A stretch of 64,000 bases of DNA, taken from contig NZ_JAEKJZ010000003.1 of the NCBI RefSeq assembly GCF_017309185.1, positions 186,001 through 250,000 of the forward strand, written 5' to 3'. The number at the start of each line of letters is the position of its first letter. Position 1 is the stretch's first letter. Origin of the DNA: Roseibium aggregatum. Lineage in GTDB: Bacteria > Pseudomonadota > Alphaproteobacteria > Rhizobiales > Stappiaceae. Shown piece by piece: positions 1 through 8,686 of this stretch. Under the pieces are notes generated by a model. It was not told the origin of the DNA and did not search any database. It saw only the letters and a list, made by a program, of their open reading frames with translations. Made by a program: the position numbers and the translations under genes.

Positions 1-390
1 CTGATCCTGACAAGTTCCATCCGCTCGATCCCGCAGCATCTGTTTTATGCCGCGCGGGCCGACGGGGCCGGCTCGTTATCCATCATCCGGCATGTGGTGA
101 TGCCCGCGTTGCGCTGGCCGCTCAGCTACATCACCGTGTTTCAGACCCTCGCGCTGCTGGTGAGCTTTGAGTACATCTTCCTGATCATGGGACCGTCGCG
201 GTCCACGATGACCATGGCGATGCTTGCCTACACCAAAACCCTGGCGCCGAGCATCGGGTCGGGTCTTTATGCCTACGGCGCGGCGATCACGCTGATCCTG
301 ATCGTGATCGGCATGGTGATCGCGCTTCTGCTTTACCGGCTCACCAACATGAAGTCGCTGCTTGCGCAGCCGCGCATCGAGGTGCACTGA
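1..390 (+). CDS. ABC sugar-type importer, first permease (MalF-like), 5' truncated by window edge
   Basis: Inner-membrane permease of a binding-protein-dependent importer. The frame is open from base 1, so the gene starts upstream. The visible 129 residues hold the cytoplasmic EAA loop (A-R-A-D-G-A-G-S, then VVMPAL), which contacts the ATPase, followed by two hydrophobic helices. The stop overlaps the next permease start as TGATG, so the two are translationally coupled. Order permease-permease-ATPase matches the carbohydrate (CUT1) class. The binding protein must lie upstream and the substrate cannot be read from this fragment. Confidence 0.85.
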   Translation: MILTSSIRSIPQHLFYAARADGAGSLSIIRHVVMPALRWPLSYITVFQTLALLVSFEYIFLIMGPSRSTMTMAMLAYTKTLAPSIGSGLYAYGAAITLILIVIGMVIALLLYRLTNMKSLLAQPRIEVH

Positions 391-1469
391 TGAGCGGAGA
401 AGAACGGATGGCGCGCCCGGTGGACCAGCCGGACTGGGAGAGCCTCGCACGGCGGGCGCTCACCATGGCCCGGATCAAGCGCGGTGCCCTGATCGTGTTT
501 TTGACGCTGGTCTCCGTCCCCGTGCTCCTGCCGTTCTTCTGGGTCGTCGTGATTTCCTTTTCGGCGCGCACCGGCGGGGTGGAAACCGCGGTTTTGTGGA
601 AAGCCTGTGGCGTGCTGGCGCCCTGCGTGCTCGGCTACGCGGCTACGCATGTGGTCTTTCCGGCGCCCCGTCAAAGGATGACCGCTGCCCTTGTCGCGGC
701 CGGTGTCGCGGTTGCCGGGCTTGCCCTTCTGGTCGGGAGCGATCTCCATTTCGACAACTACCGCTTCCTTGCCAATCCGAACCTGGTCGAGGACCTGCGC
801 GGCGCGGCGACCGCGGGCGGTCAGTTTCCCTGGGTCTGGGACGCGTTTTTCAATTCGCTCGCGGTGGCGGCGGCCTCCACGTTCACCAAGGTCCTCATCG
901 CGACGCTGGCGGGCTACTATCTCTCCCGGTTTGCCTTTCGAGGCCGGTCGTTCTTTCTGCAGAGCCTGCTGATCCTGGAAGTCTTCCATCCCTGGATGCT
1001 GACAATCCCGATCTTTCTGGTGATTTTCTGGGTCGGTCTGCTGAACACGCTTTCCGCGCCAATCCTGGTCCTGACCGTGATCGACATGCCGTTTTTCATC
1101 TTCATCATGAAGGGCTTCTTTGACGCGGTTCCCTGGGACATCGAAATGAGCGCCATGACCGACGGCGCCACGCGGCGTCAGGCCTTCTGGCACGTGGTAT
1201 TGCCTCAGGCCAAGGGCGGCATCATCGCCATTTCCGTCCTCGGCTTCATCCGGGGTTGGGAGGAATATGTCTTCGTGACGGCGCTCAGAACCGGCAATTC
1301 CTACTGGGTGATGTCCACCTATCTCTACTATGTCGCGGAAGATGTGATGGGGGTCGACTACGGCCTCGTCGCCGCCGTCAGCGTGTTCTACATGCTGCCA
1401 AGCCTGCTTCTTTATCTCTTCCTGCAGAAATATCTCACCCAGTTGACCTTTGGAGGCGTTAAGGGCTGA
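390..1469 (+). CDS. ABC sugar-type importer, second permease (MalG-like) with an extra two-helix insertion
   Basis: Second transmembrane subunit of the importer. The C-terminal half is typical of the family: conserved helices, the EAA loop (E-M-S-A-M-T-D-G-A, then VVLPQAKGG) and a hydrophobic C-terminus. At 359 aa it is about 70-80 residues longer than usual MalG proteins. The surplus lies at about residues 62-118, between helix 1 and the usual periplasmic loop, and contains two additional hydrophobic stretches (about 70-90 and 98-116). The start overlaps the upstream stop (TGATG). I see no frameshift, so the insertion looks genuine. Confidence 0.88.
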   Translation: MSGEERMARPVDQPDWESLARRALTMARIKRGALIVFLTLVSVPVLLPFFWVVVISFSARTGGVETAVLWKACGVLAPCVLGYAATHVVFPAPRQRMTAALVAAGVAVAGLALLVGSDLHFDNYRFLANPNLVEDLRGAATAGGQFPWVWDAFFNSLAVAAASTFTKVLIATLAGYYLSRFAFRGRSFFLQSLLILEVFHPWMLTIPIFLVIFWVGLLNTLSAPILVLTVIDMPFFIFIMKGFFDAVPWDIEMSAMTDGATRRQAFWHVVLPQAKGGIIAISVLGFIRGWEEYVFVTALRTGNSYWVMSTYLYYVAEDVMGVDYGLVAAVSVFYMLPSLLLYLFLQKYLTQLTFGGVKG

Positions 1470-2533
1470 TGGCGCGTGTCGATCTGAAAAATGTCACCAA
1501 GGACTGGGGCACGGCGAAGGCAATCGACGATATCAGCCTGTCGCTGGAAAACGGCGAGTTTGCCGCCGTGCTCGGGCCTTCCGGCTGCGGCAAGTCGACC
1601 ACGCTGTTCATGCTGGCCGGCATCTATCTTCCGACCAGCGGCGACATCCTTTTCGACGGCGCCCGGGTCAACGATGTGGAAGCTCGAGACCGCAACGTGG
1701 GCATCGTTTTCCAGTCCTACGCGCTTTATCCGAACATGACTGTCCTGCAGAACATAACGTTCCCGCTCAGGTTCAAGGAGATCTCCAGGGCGGACGCGGA
1801 AAGATCCGCGCGCGAGATCGCCGAACTGGTGGAAATCGAAGGCCTTCTGGACCGCCGGCCGAACCAGTTGTCCGGCGGGCAGCAGCAGCGGGTGGCGCTG
1901 GCTCGCGCGCTTGTCAAGAAACCGAACCTGCTTCTGCTTGACGAACCGCTTTCCAACCTGGATGCGACCCTGCGGCTTTCCATGCGCACGGAAATCCGCC
2001 GCCTGCAGCGCGAACTCGGCGTGACCACCGTTCTTGTGACGCACGACCAGATCGAGGCCATGACCATGGCCGACCGGATCGTGTGCATGAACCAGGGGCG
2101 CATCGAGCAGGAGGGCACGCCGGAAGCGCTCTACAGCCGGCCGGAAACGGTCTTTGCCGCGTCATTCATCGGTTCGCCGCCCATGAACCTTCTTGCCGGC
2201 GAAGCGTCGGACGGCGGGATCAAAGTCGGCGAGGCGGTTCTGGACACGGCGGGAGACGTGCCACCCGGCGCGGTGAAGGTCGGTATCCGCCCCGAACACA
2301 TCACGGTCAACGGCGAGGGCGTTCAGGCGGAAATCCTGATAGCCGAGCCGCTCGGGCGCGAAACGCTCTACACGGCCAGGTCGGTGCTTGGAACAACCCG
2401 TTTTCTCGAACCGACCTCGGTTCCAAGGTTCAAGGTTGGAGATCAGGTCAGGCTCGGGTTCGAGCCGGAGCACACGATCCTGTTCGACGGAAATCATGAC
2501 CGGCGTCTGGAAGGCGTGCGCGCTCATGTCTGA
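1469..2533 (+). CDS. ABC importer ATP-binding subunit (UgpC/MalK-like)
   Basis: Cytoplasmic ATPase that powers the importer. Visible motifs are Walker A GPSGCGKSTT near residues 36-45, the Q-loop in VFQSYALYP, the signature LSGGQQQR, Walker B LLLLDEPLSNLD and the switch histidine in VTHDQ. The roughly 120-residue C-terminal part (KVGIRPEHI) is the TOBE/OB regulatory domain usual in sugar and glycerol-phosphate importers. Length 354 aa is normal. It starts in the TGATG overlap with the permease and its 3' end overlaps the following gene by 8 nt, so all four genes form one operon. Confidence 0.93.
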   Translation: MARVDLKNVTKDWGTAKAIDDISLSLENGEFAAVLGPSGCGKSTTLFMLAGIYLPTSGDILFDGARVNDVEARDRNVGIVFQSYALYPNMTVLQNITFPLRFKEISRADAERSAREIAELVEIEGLLDRRPNQLSGGQQQRVALARALVKKPNLLLLDEPLSNLDATLRLSMRTEIRRLQRELGVTTVLVTHDQIEAMTMADRIVCMNQGRIEQEGTPEALYSRPETVFAASFIGSPPMNLLAGEASDGGIKVGEAVLDTAGDVPPGAVKVGIRPEHITVNGEGVQAEILIAEPLGRETLYTARSVLGTTRFLEPTSVPRFKVGDQVRLGFEPEHTILFDGNHDRRLEGVRAHV

Positions 2534-3563
2534 TACATGGCCGTTGGACCTCATCGAGCGTCGGGTTCGGGAGCTGGAGCCGCCCACCGGGGCATGGCGA
2601 AAGGCAGCGCTCCAGGGAGAGCCGAGCGGGACCCGCCATTCGCGCCTTCGTGCCGAAGCCGCTTGCCTGAACACGGTCCGGATCGTTGACGGCGATGCGA
2701 CTGCAGTTTCCGACGGAGAGCCGCGTGTCGTCGCCTGGAACCTTGAACGCTGCAAGCACGTCGAGGAAGCGGCCGAAGTCCTGCGCAGGGAAAAGGCGGA
2801 TATCTGTCTCTTGACCGAAATGGACCTTGGCATGGCACGGTCCGGCAATCGGGACACGACGGCTGAACTGGCGGCCCGTCTTGGCATGGGGCATGTGTTC
2901 GCGACGGAATTCATCGAGCTCGGACATGGCGACGCGCGCGAGCAATCGGACCACAAAGAAGAGGCGAACCGCCTGGGGCTGCATGGCAACGCGGTGCTGA
3001 GCCGTTATCCGATCGGCAAGGCTTTCTGCCTGCCGCTCGGCAATGACGGCTTCTGGTATACGAACGGTGGCGATCAGCCCCGGATCGGTGGCCGGATTGC
3101 CGTTGCCGTGCGTCTTTGTTTGCCGAAACCGTTGTGGGTCGTCTCCGTACACTATGAAAGCCGCCTGGGGCCCGACGAGCGGGCAGAGGAAACGCGCCTG
3201 CTTCTTTCCCATCTGGAGCGGGTCGCCGGAAAGGAACCTGTGCTCGTTGGCGGCGACTTCAATTGCAAGGGGTTGCATGAGGCGGGTCTGGAAGGCGCGG
3301 CGATCCTCCAAAGCTCCGAGGCGGCCGAACCCATGTTTGCGGGTTTCAAGGCGGCGGGTTTCGACTGGCTGTCCTGCAACACGCACGAGACGACGACACG
3401 CAACCATCCCTGGTCGACCACTGAAGACAGGCCTCTCAAGAAACTCGACTGGCTGTTCGCCCGTGGGCTTGCCTGCAAGGCGCCGGCTGTGATCGCCGCC
3501 GTCGATACCAACGGACGGAACGTCTCCGACCACGAGGCGATCGCTGTAACCCTTGTGATGTAG
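2526..3563 (+). CDS. Endonuclease/exonuclease/phosphatase-family phosphodiesterase
   Basis: Probable Mg-dependent phosphodiesterase or phosphatase of the DNase I/EEP fold. Motifs in order are WNLER, LLTEMDLGM (metal-binding Glu), GNAVLSRYP, GGDFNCKG (catalytic D-x-N), DWLF and a C-terminal SDHEAI (catalytic Asp-His). I chose the ATG at 2526, overlapping the ATPase stop. An open frame extends further upstream inside the ATPase gene, but its translation is not family-like. Last gene of the importer operon, so a role in cleaving an imported phosphodiester is plausible, but this is inference from position. Confidence 0.82.
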   Translation: MSDTWPLDLIERRVRELEPPTGAWRKAALQGEPSGTRHSRLRAEAACLNTVRIVDGDATAVSDGEPRVVAWNLERCKHVEEAAEVLRREKADICLLTEMDLGMARSGNRDTTAELAARLGMGHVFATEFIELGHGDAREQSDHKEEANRLGLHGNAVLSRYPIGKAFCLPLGNDGFWYTNGGDQPRIGGRIAVAVRLCLPKPLWVVSVHYESRLGPDERAEETRLLLSHLERVAGKEPVLVGGDFNCKGLHEAGLEGAAILQSSEAAEPMFAGFKAAGFDWLSCNTHETTTRNHPWSTTEDRPLKKLDWLFARGLACKAPAVIAAVDTNGRNVSDHEAIAVTLVM

Positions 3564-3723
3564 GAAGGACAGGAAAGGATGCTGTGCCAGAACCCGCTGG
3601 TCCGGCCTTGAACGGGGATCCGCTTTTGAGTGCCTGTTTCAAGACTGAACAGGGGGCGATAGGTCAGGGCGCTGGCAGAGCGACGGTGCCGGCTCAGCCG
3701 TGAAGACATGCAGCCTCTTTACG

Positions 3724-3772
3724 TTGAAAGGATGAAAACTGCCCGTAATTTTTGCATGTTGATGTGCCTCAA
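3724..3772 (+). promoter_or_regulatory. Candidate hox promoter region with FNR/Crp-type box (TTGAT-GTGC-CTCAA at 3759-3772)
   Basis: The 358-bp space before hoxF holds an FNR-like dyad at 3759-3772 that differs from TTGAT-N4-ATCAA at one position. A sigma-70-like pair, TTGAAA (3724-3729) and TAATTT (3746-3751) with a 16-bp spacer, lies just upstream. If that promoter is used, the box sits downstream of it and would repress. If a later start is used, the box could activate. Oxygen-responsive control suits a NAD-reducing hydrogenase but is inferred from sequence only. Confidence 0.4.
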
Positions 3773-3887
3773 GGACGTTAAGCTGCATCTTTGGGAGTGT
3801 TCGGTCACTGCGTATTTTCGGCTCCAGCCGGTGCGTTGAAGGACCCGCGCAGAGGACGCGAGAGCCGTTCAAGCCGGTTTGAAAACG

Positions 3888-3904
3888 AGGCAGGTCTCCT
3901 GCCT
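3888..3904 (+). promoter_or_regulatory. hoxF: Stem-loop abutting the hoxF ribosome-binding site
   Basis: A perfect 7-bp inverted repeat (AGGCAGG/CCTGCCT) with a 3-nt loop ends 2 nt before the Shine-Dalgarno run GAGGAGG at 3907-3913, ahead of the ATG at 3922. It could modulate translation initiation of the whole hox transcript. No known riboswitch consensus was recognised. The rest of the 3564-3921 gap shows nothing else I can name. Confidence 0.35.
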
Positions 3905-3921
3905 GTGAGGAGGGGTGCATC

Positions 3922-5802
3922 ATGGACAACCGTCATGCCGGGATGAACGGCGGGACACCTCCATCCTGTGTGGCCGCGCCGGTGTCAGACACCGAAATCG
4001 CTGAAATCTGCGAAAAATACGGTAACGACAAGCACCGGATGCTGGACATCCTGCGCGAGGTGCAGGACCGCTACCGGTGCATCGCGCCGGCGACCATGGA
4101 CAAGATCGCCGAAAAAACCGATCTGACGCGGATCGAGGTGGAAGGCGTCGCCAGCTTCTATTCTTTTCTGTCGCTCACACCCAAGGGCCGGGTGACGATC
4201 CGTCTTTGCGACGACATCGTCGACCGCTTCGCCGGTCTCGACGCGGTGGCGCATGTCTTCGAGGACGTGCTTGGTATCGGGATTGGCCAGACATCACCGG
4301 ACGGTGCCTTTTCCCTGGAGTACACGCCCTGCATCGGCATGTGCGACCAGGCGCCCGCGGCCATGGTCAACGACATCGTCCTGACCCGGCTGACACCCGA
4401 GAGTGCCCGGTCGGCGGCGGAAGCCCTGAAAGCCGGACAGGCGCCGGAAAAGATCGTCGCCGAACGGTTTCAGGAGTTGACGCCCTATGAGCGTGTCACC
4501 CGGATGGTCGACAACAACATCCGTCATGCCGGCGAGATTCTGCTCGGCCCGGTGCCCGAGGATGCGGGGCTGCAAAACGCGGTCAAGATGACCCCCGCGG
4601 CGATCTTCACCCAGATCGAGGAAAGCGGCCTGCGCGGCTGCGGCGGCGCCGGGTTCACCACGGGCCGGAAGTGGCGTTTCGCGGCCAGCGAGCGGGCGGA
4701 AAAGCATTTCATCATCTGCAATGCCGACGAGGGAGAACCCGGCACCTTCAAGGACCGGGTGCTTCTGACCGAACGGCCGCACCTTCTGATCGAAGGCATG
4801 ACGATTGCCGCAAGAGCCGTCGGCGCCCGCGAAGGCTTCCTCTATCTGCGCGGGGAATATGTCTATCTCCGGGAGCATCTGGAACAGGTGCTGGAAGACC
4901 GCCGCCGGCGCGGCCTGCTCGGCCAGCACATCATGGGCGTCAAGGGGTTCAACTTCGACATCCGCCTGCAACTCGGGGCGGGGGCCTATGTCTGCGGCGA
5001 GGAAGGCGCGCTGATCAGCTCCTGCGAAGGCCTGCCCGGCGAACCCAAGACCCGGCCGCCGTTTCCGGTCAATCGGGGCTATCTCGGCTATCCGACGGTG
5101 GTCAACAACGTCGAGACCTTCTGCCATGCCGCGCGCATCCTGGACCGGGGCGCGGAATGGTTCCATGCCCAGGGCACGGAAGGGTCGCACGGCACCAAGC
5201 TCCTTTCGGTTTGCGGCGATTGCCTGAACCCCGGCATTTACGAGCTGCCATACGGGCACACGGTGCGCGAGGTGCTGGCGATGGTCGGCGGGCTGGAAGC
5301 GGCGGCCGTTCAGGTCGGAGGCCCGAGCGGGACGATGATCGCCCGCGACAGCTTCCATCGCAAACTCACCTTCGACGATCTGGCGACCGGCGGGGCGTTC
5401 ATCGTCTTCGGCGCCGAACGGAACATCCTGGAGATCGTCGAATACTACATGTCGTTCTTCGTGCACGAGAGCTGCGGCTATTGCACGCCCTGCCGGGTCG
5501 GCAACGTCTTCCTGCAGAAGGCGATCCAGAAATTCCGCAGCGGTCACGCGAACCCGGAGGACATCGAGTATCTGAAGGAGCTGTCCGGCACGATCATCGA
5601 GACCAGCCGCTGCGGTCTCGGCATGACGTCGCCCAATCCGGTCCTGACCACCTTGCGGAATTTCCCGCTGGTCTATTCGGCGGTCATCAAGCCGAGCAAG
5701 GACGGCATCCGCGACACCTTCGACATTCAGTCGGCCATCGATGGCGCGCGCAAGATCGCCAAGCGCCGGTCCTACATCTTCGACAAGGATTTCACCCAAT
5801 GA
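3922..5802 (+). CDS. hoxF: NAD-coupled [NiFe]-hydrogenase diaphorase subunit HoxF (NuoE-NuoF fusion)
   Basis: FMN- and NAD(H)-binding subunit of the cytoplasmic hydrogenase that couples H2 oxidation to NAD+ reduction. Residues 20-180 form a NuoE/HoxE-like thioredoxin-fold domain and residues 190-620 a NuoF-like domain. GxGGxGF near 239-245 and the ADEGEPG segment near 269-274 bind FMN/NADH. C518, C521, C524 and C564 ligate a 4Fe-4S cluster. In the NuoE-like domain C96, C137 and C141 are present, but the position of the fourth ligand (C-x4-C) is Asp101. Length 626 aa fits fused HoxF. Strong Shine-Dalgarno GAGGAGG precedes the ATG, and the stop overlaps hoxU (ATGA). Confidence 0.95.
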   Translation: MDNRHAGMNGGTPPSCVAAPVSDTEIAEICEKYGNDKHRMLDILREVQDRYRCIAPATMDKIAEKTDLTRIEVEGVASFYSFLSLTPKGRVTIRLCDDIVDRFAGLDAVAHVFEDVLGIGIGQTSPDGAFSLEYTPCIGMCDQAPAAMVNDIVLTRLTPESARSAAEALKAGQAPEKIVAERFQELTPYERVTRMVDNNIRHAGEILLGPVPEDAGLQNAVKMTPAAIFTQIEESGLRGCGGAGFTTGRKWRFAASERAEKHFIICNADEGEPGTFKDRVLLTERPHLLIEGMTIAARAVGAREGFLYLRGEYVYLREHLEQVLEDRRRRGLLGQHIMGVKGFNFDIRLQLGAGAYVCGEEGALISSCEGLPGEPKTRPPFPVNRGYLGYPTVVNNVETFCHAARILDRGAEWFHAQGTEGSHGTKLLSVCGDCLNPGIYELPYGHTVREVLAMVGGLEAAAVQVGGPSGTMIARDSFHRKLTFDDLATGGAFIVFGAERNILEIVEYYMSFFVHESCGYCTPCRVGNVFLQKAIQKFRSGHANPEDIEYLKELSGTIIETSRCGLGMTSPNPVLTTLRNFPLVYSAVIKPSKDGIRDTFDIQSAIDGARKIAKRRSYIFDKDFTQ

Positions 5803-6527
5803 GCGGGACGAAGAGAGAAACCGGCTTCACCTTCACCATCGACGGCGTCGAGGTGAAGGCCTATGCGGGCATGACGATCATGGAAGCCGCCGACGAGGCG
5901 GGCGTCTATATTCCGCGCCTGTGCGATCACGAGGGCCTGCGCCATCAGGGCAGTTGCCGGGTCTGCACGGTGAAGGCGGGCGGGCGTAGCGTTTCGGCCT
6001 GCACCCAGCCGGCGGCGCCCGGCCAGGCGGTCGAGAACGAGACCGCGCGGCTCAACAAGATGCGCCGGGACCTGGTGGAGATGCTGTTCCACGAAGGCAA
6101 CCACCTTTGCCCGATCTGCGAGGCGAGCGGCAATTGCGAGCTGCAGGCGATGGCCTACCGGCTGGACATGACCGAGGCCACCAGGTTTCCCTATCTGGAA
6201 CCCTGCCGGGCACTCGACGCCTCGCACCCGGATATCGCGCTGGACACCAACCGCTGCATCAGCTGCGGTCGTTGCATCCGCGCGTCGCAGGATGTCGATG
6301 GCAAGGGCATCTTCGGCTATGTCGGGCGCGGCATTCACCGCCGGGTGGCCGTCAACGGCGAGAACCTCGCTGATACGGACGCGGAGGTGAGCGATCACGC
6401 CATTTCGAAAGAAGTCTGTCCGGTCGGCTGCATCATCCGCAAGCGCGTCGGCTTCGTCACGCCGATCGGCGAACGGGAATTCGACAAGGGCCTGATCGGC
6501 CACGAGATCGAGGAGAAGCGCAAATGA
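5799..6527 (+). CDS. hoxU: NAD-coupled [NiFe]-hydrogenase diaphorase small subunit HoxU
   Basis: Iron-sulfur subunit that passes electrons between the hydrogenase module and HoxF; it resembles the N-terminal part of NuoG. An N-terminal 2Fe-2S ferredoxin domain shows C42, C53, C56 and C68. Next comes the His-Cys3 4Fe-4S site (H98, C104, C107, C113) and then a 4Fe-4S motif C153-x2-C156-x2-C159 with a distal Cys in CPVGC. Length 242 aa matches the family. The ATG at 5799 lies in the ATGA overlap with hoxF. The frame is open far upstream inside hoxF, but only this start gives the ferredoxin fold. Confidence 0.95.
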   Translation: MSGTKRETGFTFTIDGVEVKAYAGMTIMEAADEAGVYIPRLCDHEGLRHQGSCRVCTVKAGGRSVSACTQPAAPGQAVENETARLNKMRRDLVEMLFHEGNHLCPICEASGNCELQAMAYRLDMTEATRFPYLEPCRALDASHPDIALDTNRCISCGRCIRASQDVDGKGIFGYVGRGIHRRVAVNGENLADTDAEVSDHAISKEVCPVGCIIRKRVGFVTPIGEREFDKGLIGHEIEEKRK

Positions 6528-7093
6528 GCGAGCTTCCCAAGGCGCGGATCGCCACCGCTTCGCTGGCCGGCTGTTTCGGCTGCCACATGGCGATCCTCGA
6601 TATCGACGAGCGGCTGATCGAACTCATGAAGCTGGTCGACGTCGACCGGTCGCCGCTGACCGACAAGAAGCAATTCACGCAGCGCTGCGACATCGGCATT
6701 ATCGAGGGCGGCTGCTGCAACGAGGAAAACGTCCATGTGCTCTACGATTTCCGCCGCAATTGCGACGTCCTGGTCGCGCTCGGCCAATGCGCGATCATGG
6801 GCGGTCTTCCCGCGATGAGAAACGCGATCATGCACTCCGACGCGCCGCTTCGCGAATGTCTGGACGAGGCTTATATCACCGGCAAATACATCCGCAACAC
6901 GACGCATCAGGTGCCGAACGACCCGGCGCTGCCGTTGCTCCTCGACGAGGTCTACCCGTGCAGCCAGGTGGTCGAGATCGACTACCAGATCCCCGGCTGC
7001 GCCCCGAGCGGCGACATTATTTTCGACACGCTGGCGAAGCTTCTGACCGGACGGTTCCGGGGCTTCGAGCGCGAGATGATCAAGTTCGACTGA
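6524..7093 (+). CDS. hoxY: [NiFe]-hydrogenase small subunit HoxY
   Basis: Small subunit of the group 3d hydrogenase, carrying the proximal 4Fe-4S cluster next to the NiFe site. It is the compact soluble form (189 aa, no Tat signal, no medial or distal clusters). Cluster cysteines sit in LAGCFGCH (C17, C20), EGGCCNE, GQCAIMGG and PGCAPSGD. The start overlaps hoxU by four bases (ATGA). hoxH follows after 15 nt. Confidence 0.95.
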   Translation: MSELPKARIATASLAGCFGCHMAILDIDERLIELMKLVDVDRSPLTDKKQFTQRCDIGIIEGGCCNEENVHVLYDFRRNCDVLVALGQCAIMGGLPAMRNAIMHSDAPLRECLDEAYITGKYIRNTTHQVPNDPALPLLLDEVYPCSQVVEIDYQIPGCAPSGDIIFDTLAKLLTGRFRGFEREMIKFD

Positions 7094-7108
7094 GGCGGGA
7101 CATTCGAG

Positions 7109-8551
7109 ATGAGCGAACCCAGACTGATTGAAATCTCGCCGGTCACCCGCGTGGAGGGGCACGGCAAGGTGACCATCCACCTCGACGCGGACAACAACGT
7201 CGACGAGGCCCGGCTCCATATCGTCGAGTTCCGGGGGTTCGAGCGGTTCATCCGCGGACGGCTGATGTGGGAGGTGCCGGTAATCGTGCAAAGGCTGTGC
7301 GGCATCTGCCCGGTCAGCCACCACCTCGCCGCCGCCAAGGCGATGGACATGATCGCGGGCGTGGACCAGCTGACGCCGACGGCGGAAAAGATGCGCCGGT
7401 TGATGCATTACGGCCAGGTGATGCAGAGCCACGTGCTGCACTTCTTCCACCTCGCCGCGCCGGATCTCCTGTTCGGCTTCGGCGCGCCGGCGGAAAAGCG
7501 CAACATCTTCGAGGTGATCAAGGAACAGCCGGAACTCGGCAAGCGCGCCGTCCTGATGCGCAAATACGGCCAGGAGATCATCGAGGCGACCGCGGGAAAG
7601 AAGGTTCACGGCACCGGCGCCATTCCCGGCGGCATCAACCGCAACCTGCCCATCGAGCGGCGGGATCATTTCCTGAGTTCGATCGACGAGATGATCGAAT
7701 GGTCCCAGGACGCGGTGAAGCTTGCCCGCGATTATACGCTGGAACACGAGGACCTTGTGTCGGAGTTCGGTTCCTTCCCGTCCAACTACATGTCGCTGGT
7801 GCGCGAGGGCGACGGCGCGCTGGATCTTTATCACGGCAACCTCAGGGCGCTCAGCTCGACCGGCGACACGGTGTTCGACCAGGTGCCTTACACGAAATAC
7901 CACGAGCTGATCGTCGAGGACGTGCGCTCCTGGTCCTACATGAAGTTCCCGTTCATCAAGGAGCTCGGTCCGGAAGCGGGCTGGTACCGGGTCGGGCCTC
8001 TGGCGCGCATGAACACCGCAAGTTTCATCGACACGCCGCTTGCGGCGGAGGCGCACAAGGAACTGAAGTCGGTCACCGGCGGCTGCCCGAACAATTCGAC
8101 GCTCGCCAACCACTGGGCGCGCATGATCGAGGTGCTGCATTGCGTGGAGAAGATCCGCGAGCTTCTGAACGACCCGGATCTTCAGGGAACGGACCTGATC
8201 GCCAAGGGCGCCCGGCGCGAGGAAGGCATCGGCGTGATCGAGGCGCCGCGCGGCAATCTCATTCACCATTACAAGGTCGACGAGCACGACCAGGTCACCT
8301 ACTGCAACCTGATCGTCTCGACCACCCACAACAACGAAGGCATGAACCGGGCGGTCAAGGACGTCGCGGTCAAGCATCTGTCGGGCAAGGAACGGATCAC
8401 GGAGGGCATGCTCAACCATGTCGAAGTGGCCATCCGCGCCTACGACCCGTGCCTCTCCTGCGCCACCCACGCGCTTGGCCAGATGCCGCTCCAGGTCGAG
8501 CTCTTCAATGCCGAAGGAGGGTTGGTCGACAGCCGGACGCAATGCGTTTGA
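7109..8551 (+). CDS. hoxH: [NiFe]-hydrogenase large subunit HoxH (precursor with C-terminal extension)
   Basis: Catalytic subunit holding the NiFe(CN)2CO centre. Ni/Fe ligands are visible at both ends: RLCGICPVSHH (C64, C67) and DPCLSCATH (C448, C451, with H454). A 26-residue tail follows H454 and should be removed by the HoxW protease after Ni insertion. RVEGHG near residue 14 is the conserved N-terminal signature. Length 480 aa is typical of HoxH in NAD-reducing enzymes. A Shine-Dalgarno-like GGCGGGA precedes the ATG. Confidence 0.96.
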   Translation: MSEPRLIEISPVTRVEGHGKVTIHLDADNNVDEARLHIVEFRGFERFIRGRLMWEVPVIVQRLCGICPVSHHLAAAKAMDMIAGVDQLTPTAEKMRRLMHYGQVMQSHVLHFFHLAAPDLLFGFGAPAEKRNIFEVIKEQPELGKRAVLMRKYGQEIIEATAGKKVHGTGAIPGGINRNLPIERRDHFLSSIDEMIEWSQDAVKLARDYTLEHEDLVSEFGSFPSNYMSLVREGDGALDLYHGNLRALSSTGDTVFDQVPYTKYHELIVEDVRSWSYMKFPFIKELGPEAGWYRVGPLARMNTASFIDTPLAAEAHKELKSVTGGCPNNSTLANHWARMIEVLHCVEKIRELLNDPDLQGTDLIAKGARREEGIGVIEAPRGNLIHHYKVDEHDQVTYCNLIVSTTHNNEGMNRAVKDVAVKHLSGKERITEGMLNHVEVAIRAYDPCLSCATHALGQMPLQVELFNAEGGLVDSRTQCV

Positions 8552-8609
8552 TCAGGCTACGAACTGCTGGCCGTATTTGCGCTGACCCGTGCGAGAGAAA
8601 AGAAAGTCA

Positions 8610-8628
8610 CCTCTCCCAAGGGGAGGGG
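8610..8628. repeat. GC-rich stem-loop between hoxH and hoxW
   Basis: CCTCTCCC and GGGAGGGG can pair over 8 bp (one G-T) around a 3-nt loop. It resembles the CTCTCCC-type hairpins at 48058 and the larger element at 27501, so it may be a degenerate dispersed repeat. It may also act as a partial terminator or mRNA-stability element after hoxH. No U-tract follows immediately, though TTTGTTTTACGTTT lies about 20 bases further on. Confidence 0.45.
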
Positions 8629-8686
8629 GCGGGTAGTGATTTGTTTTACGTTTGGGGTGTGACCGCAGGCACATGAGGGACTTGCA

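Noticed and set aside
3671..3690. Sigma-54-like GG...GC element before hoxF
   Set aside because: The CTGGCAG sequence lacks GC at the required 10-bp spacing, so it does not fit a -24/-12 promoter.
3564..3921. Nickel/cobalt or molybdenum-cofactor riboswitch before hoxF
   Set aside because: I could not find the conserved multi-stem core of any known class; only one simple hairpin is visible.
6395..8542. Long antisense frame across hoxY and hoxH
   Set aside because: Same GC-bias artefact; hoxY/hoxH are unmistakable on the plus strand.
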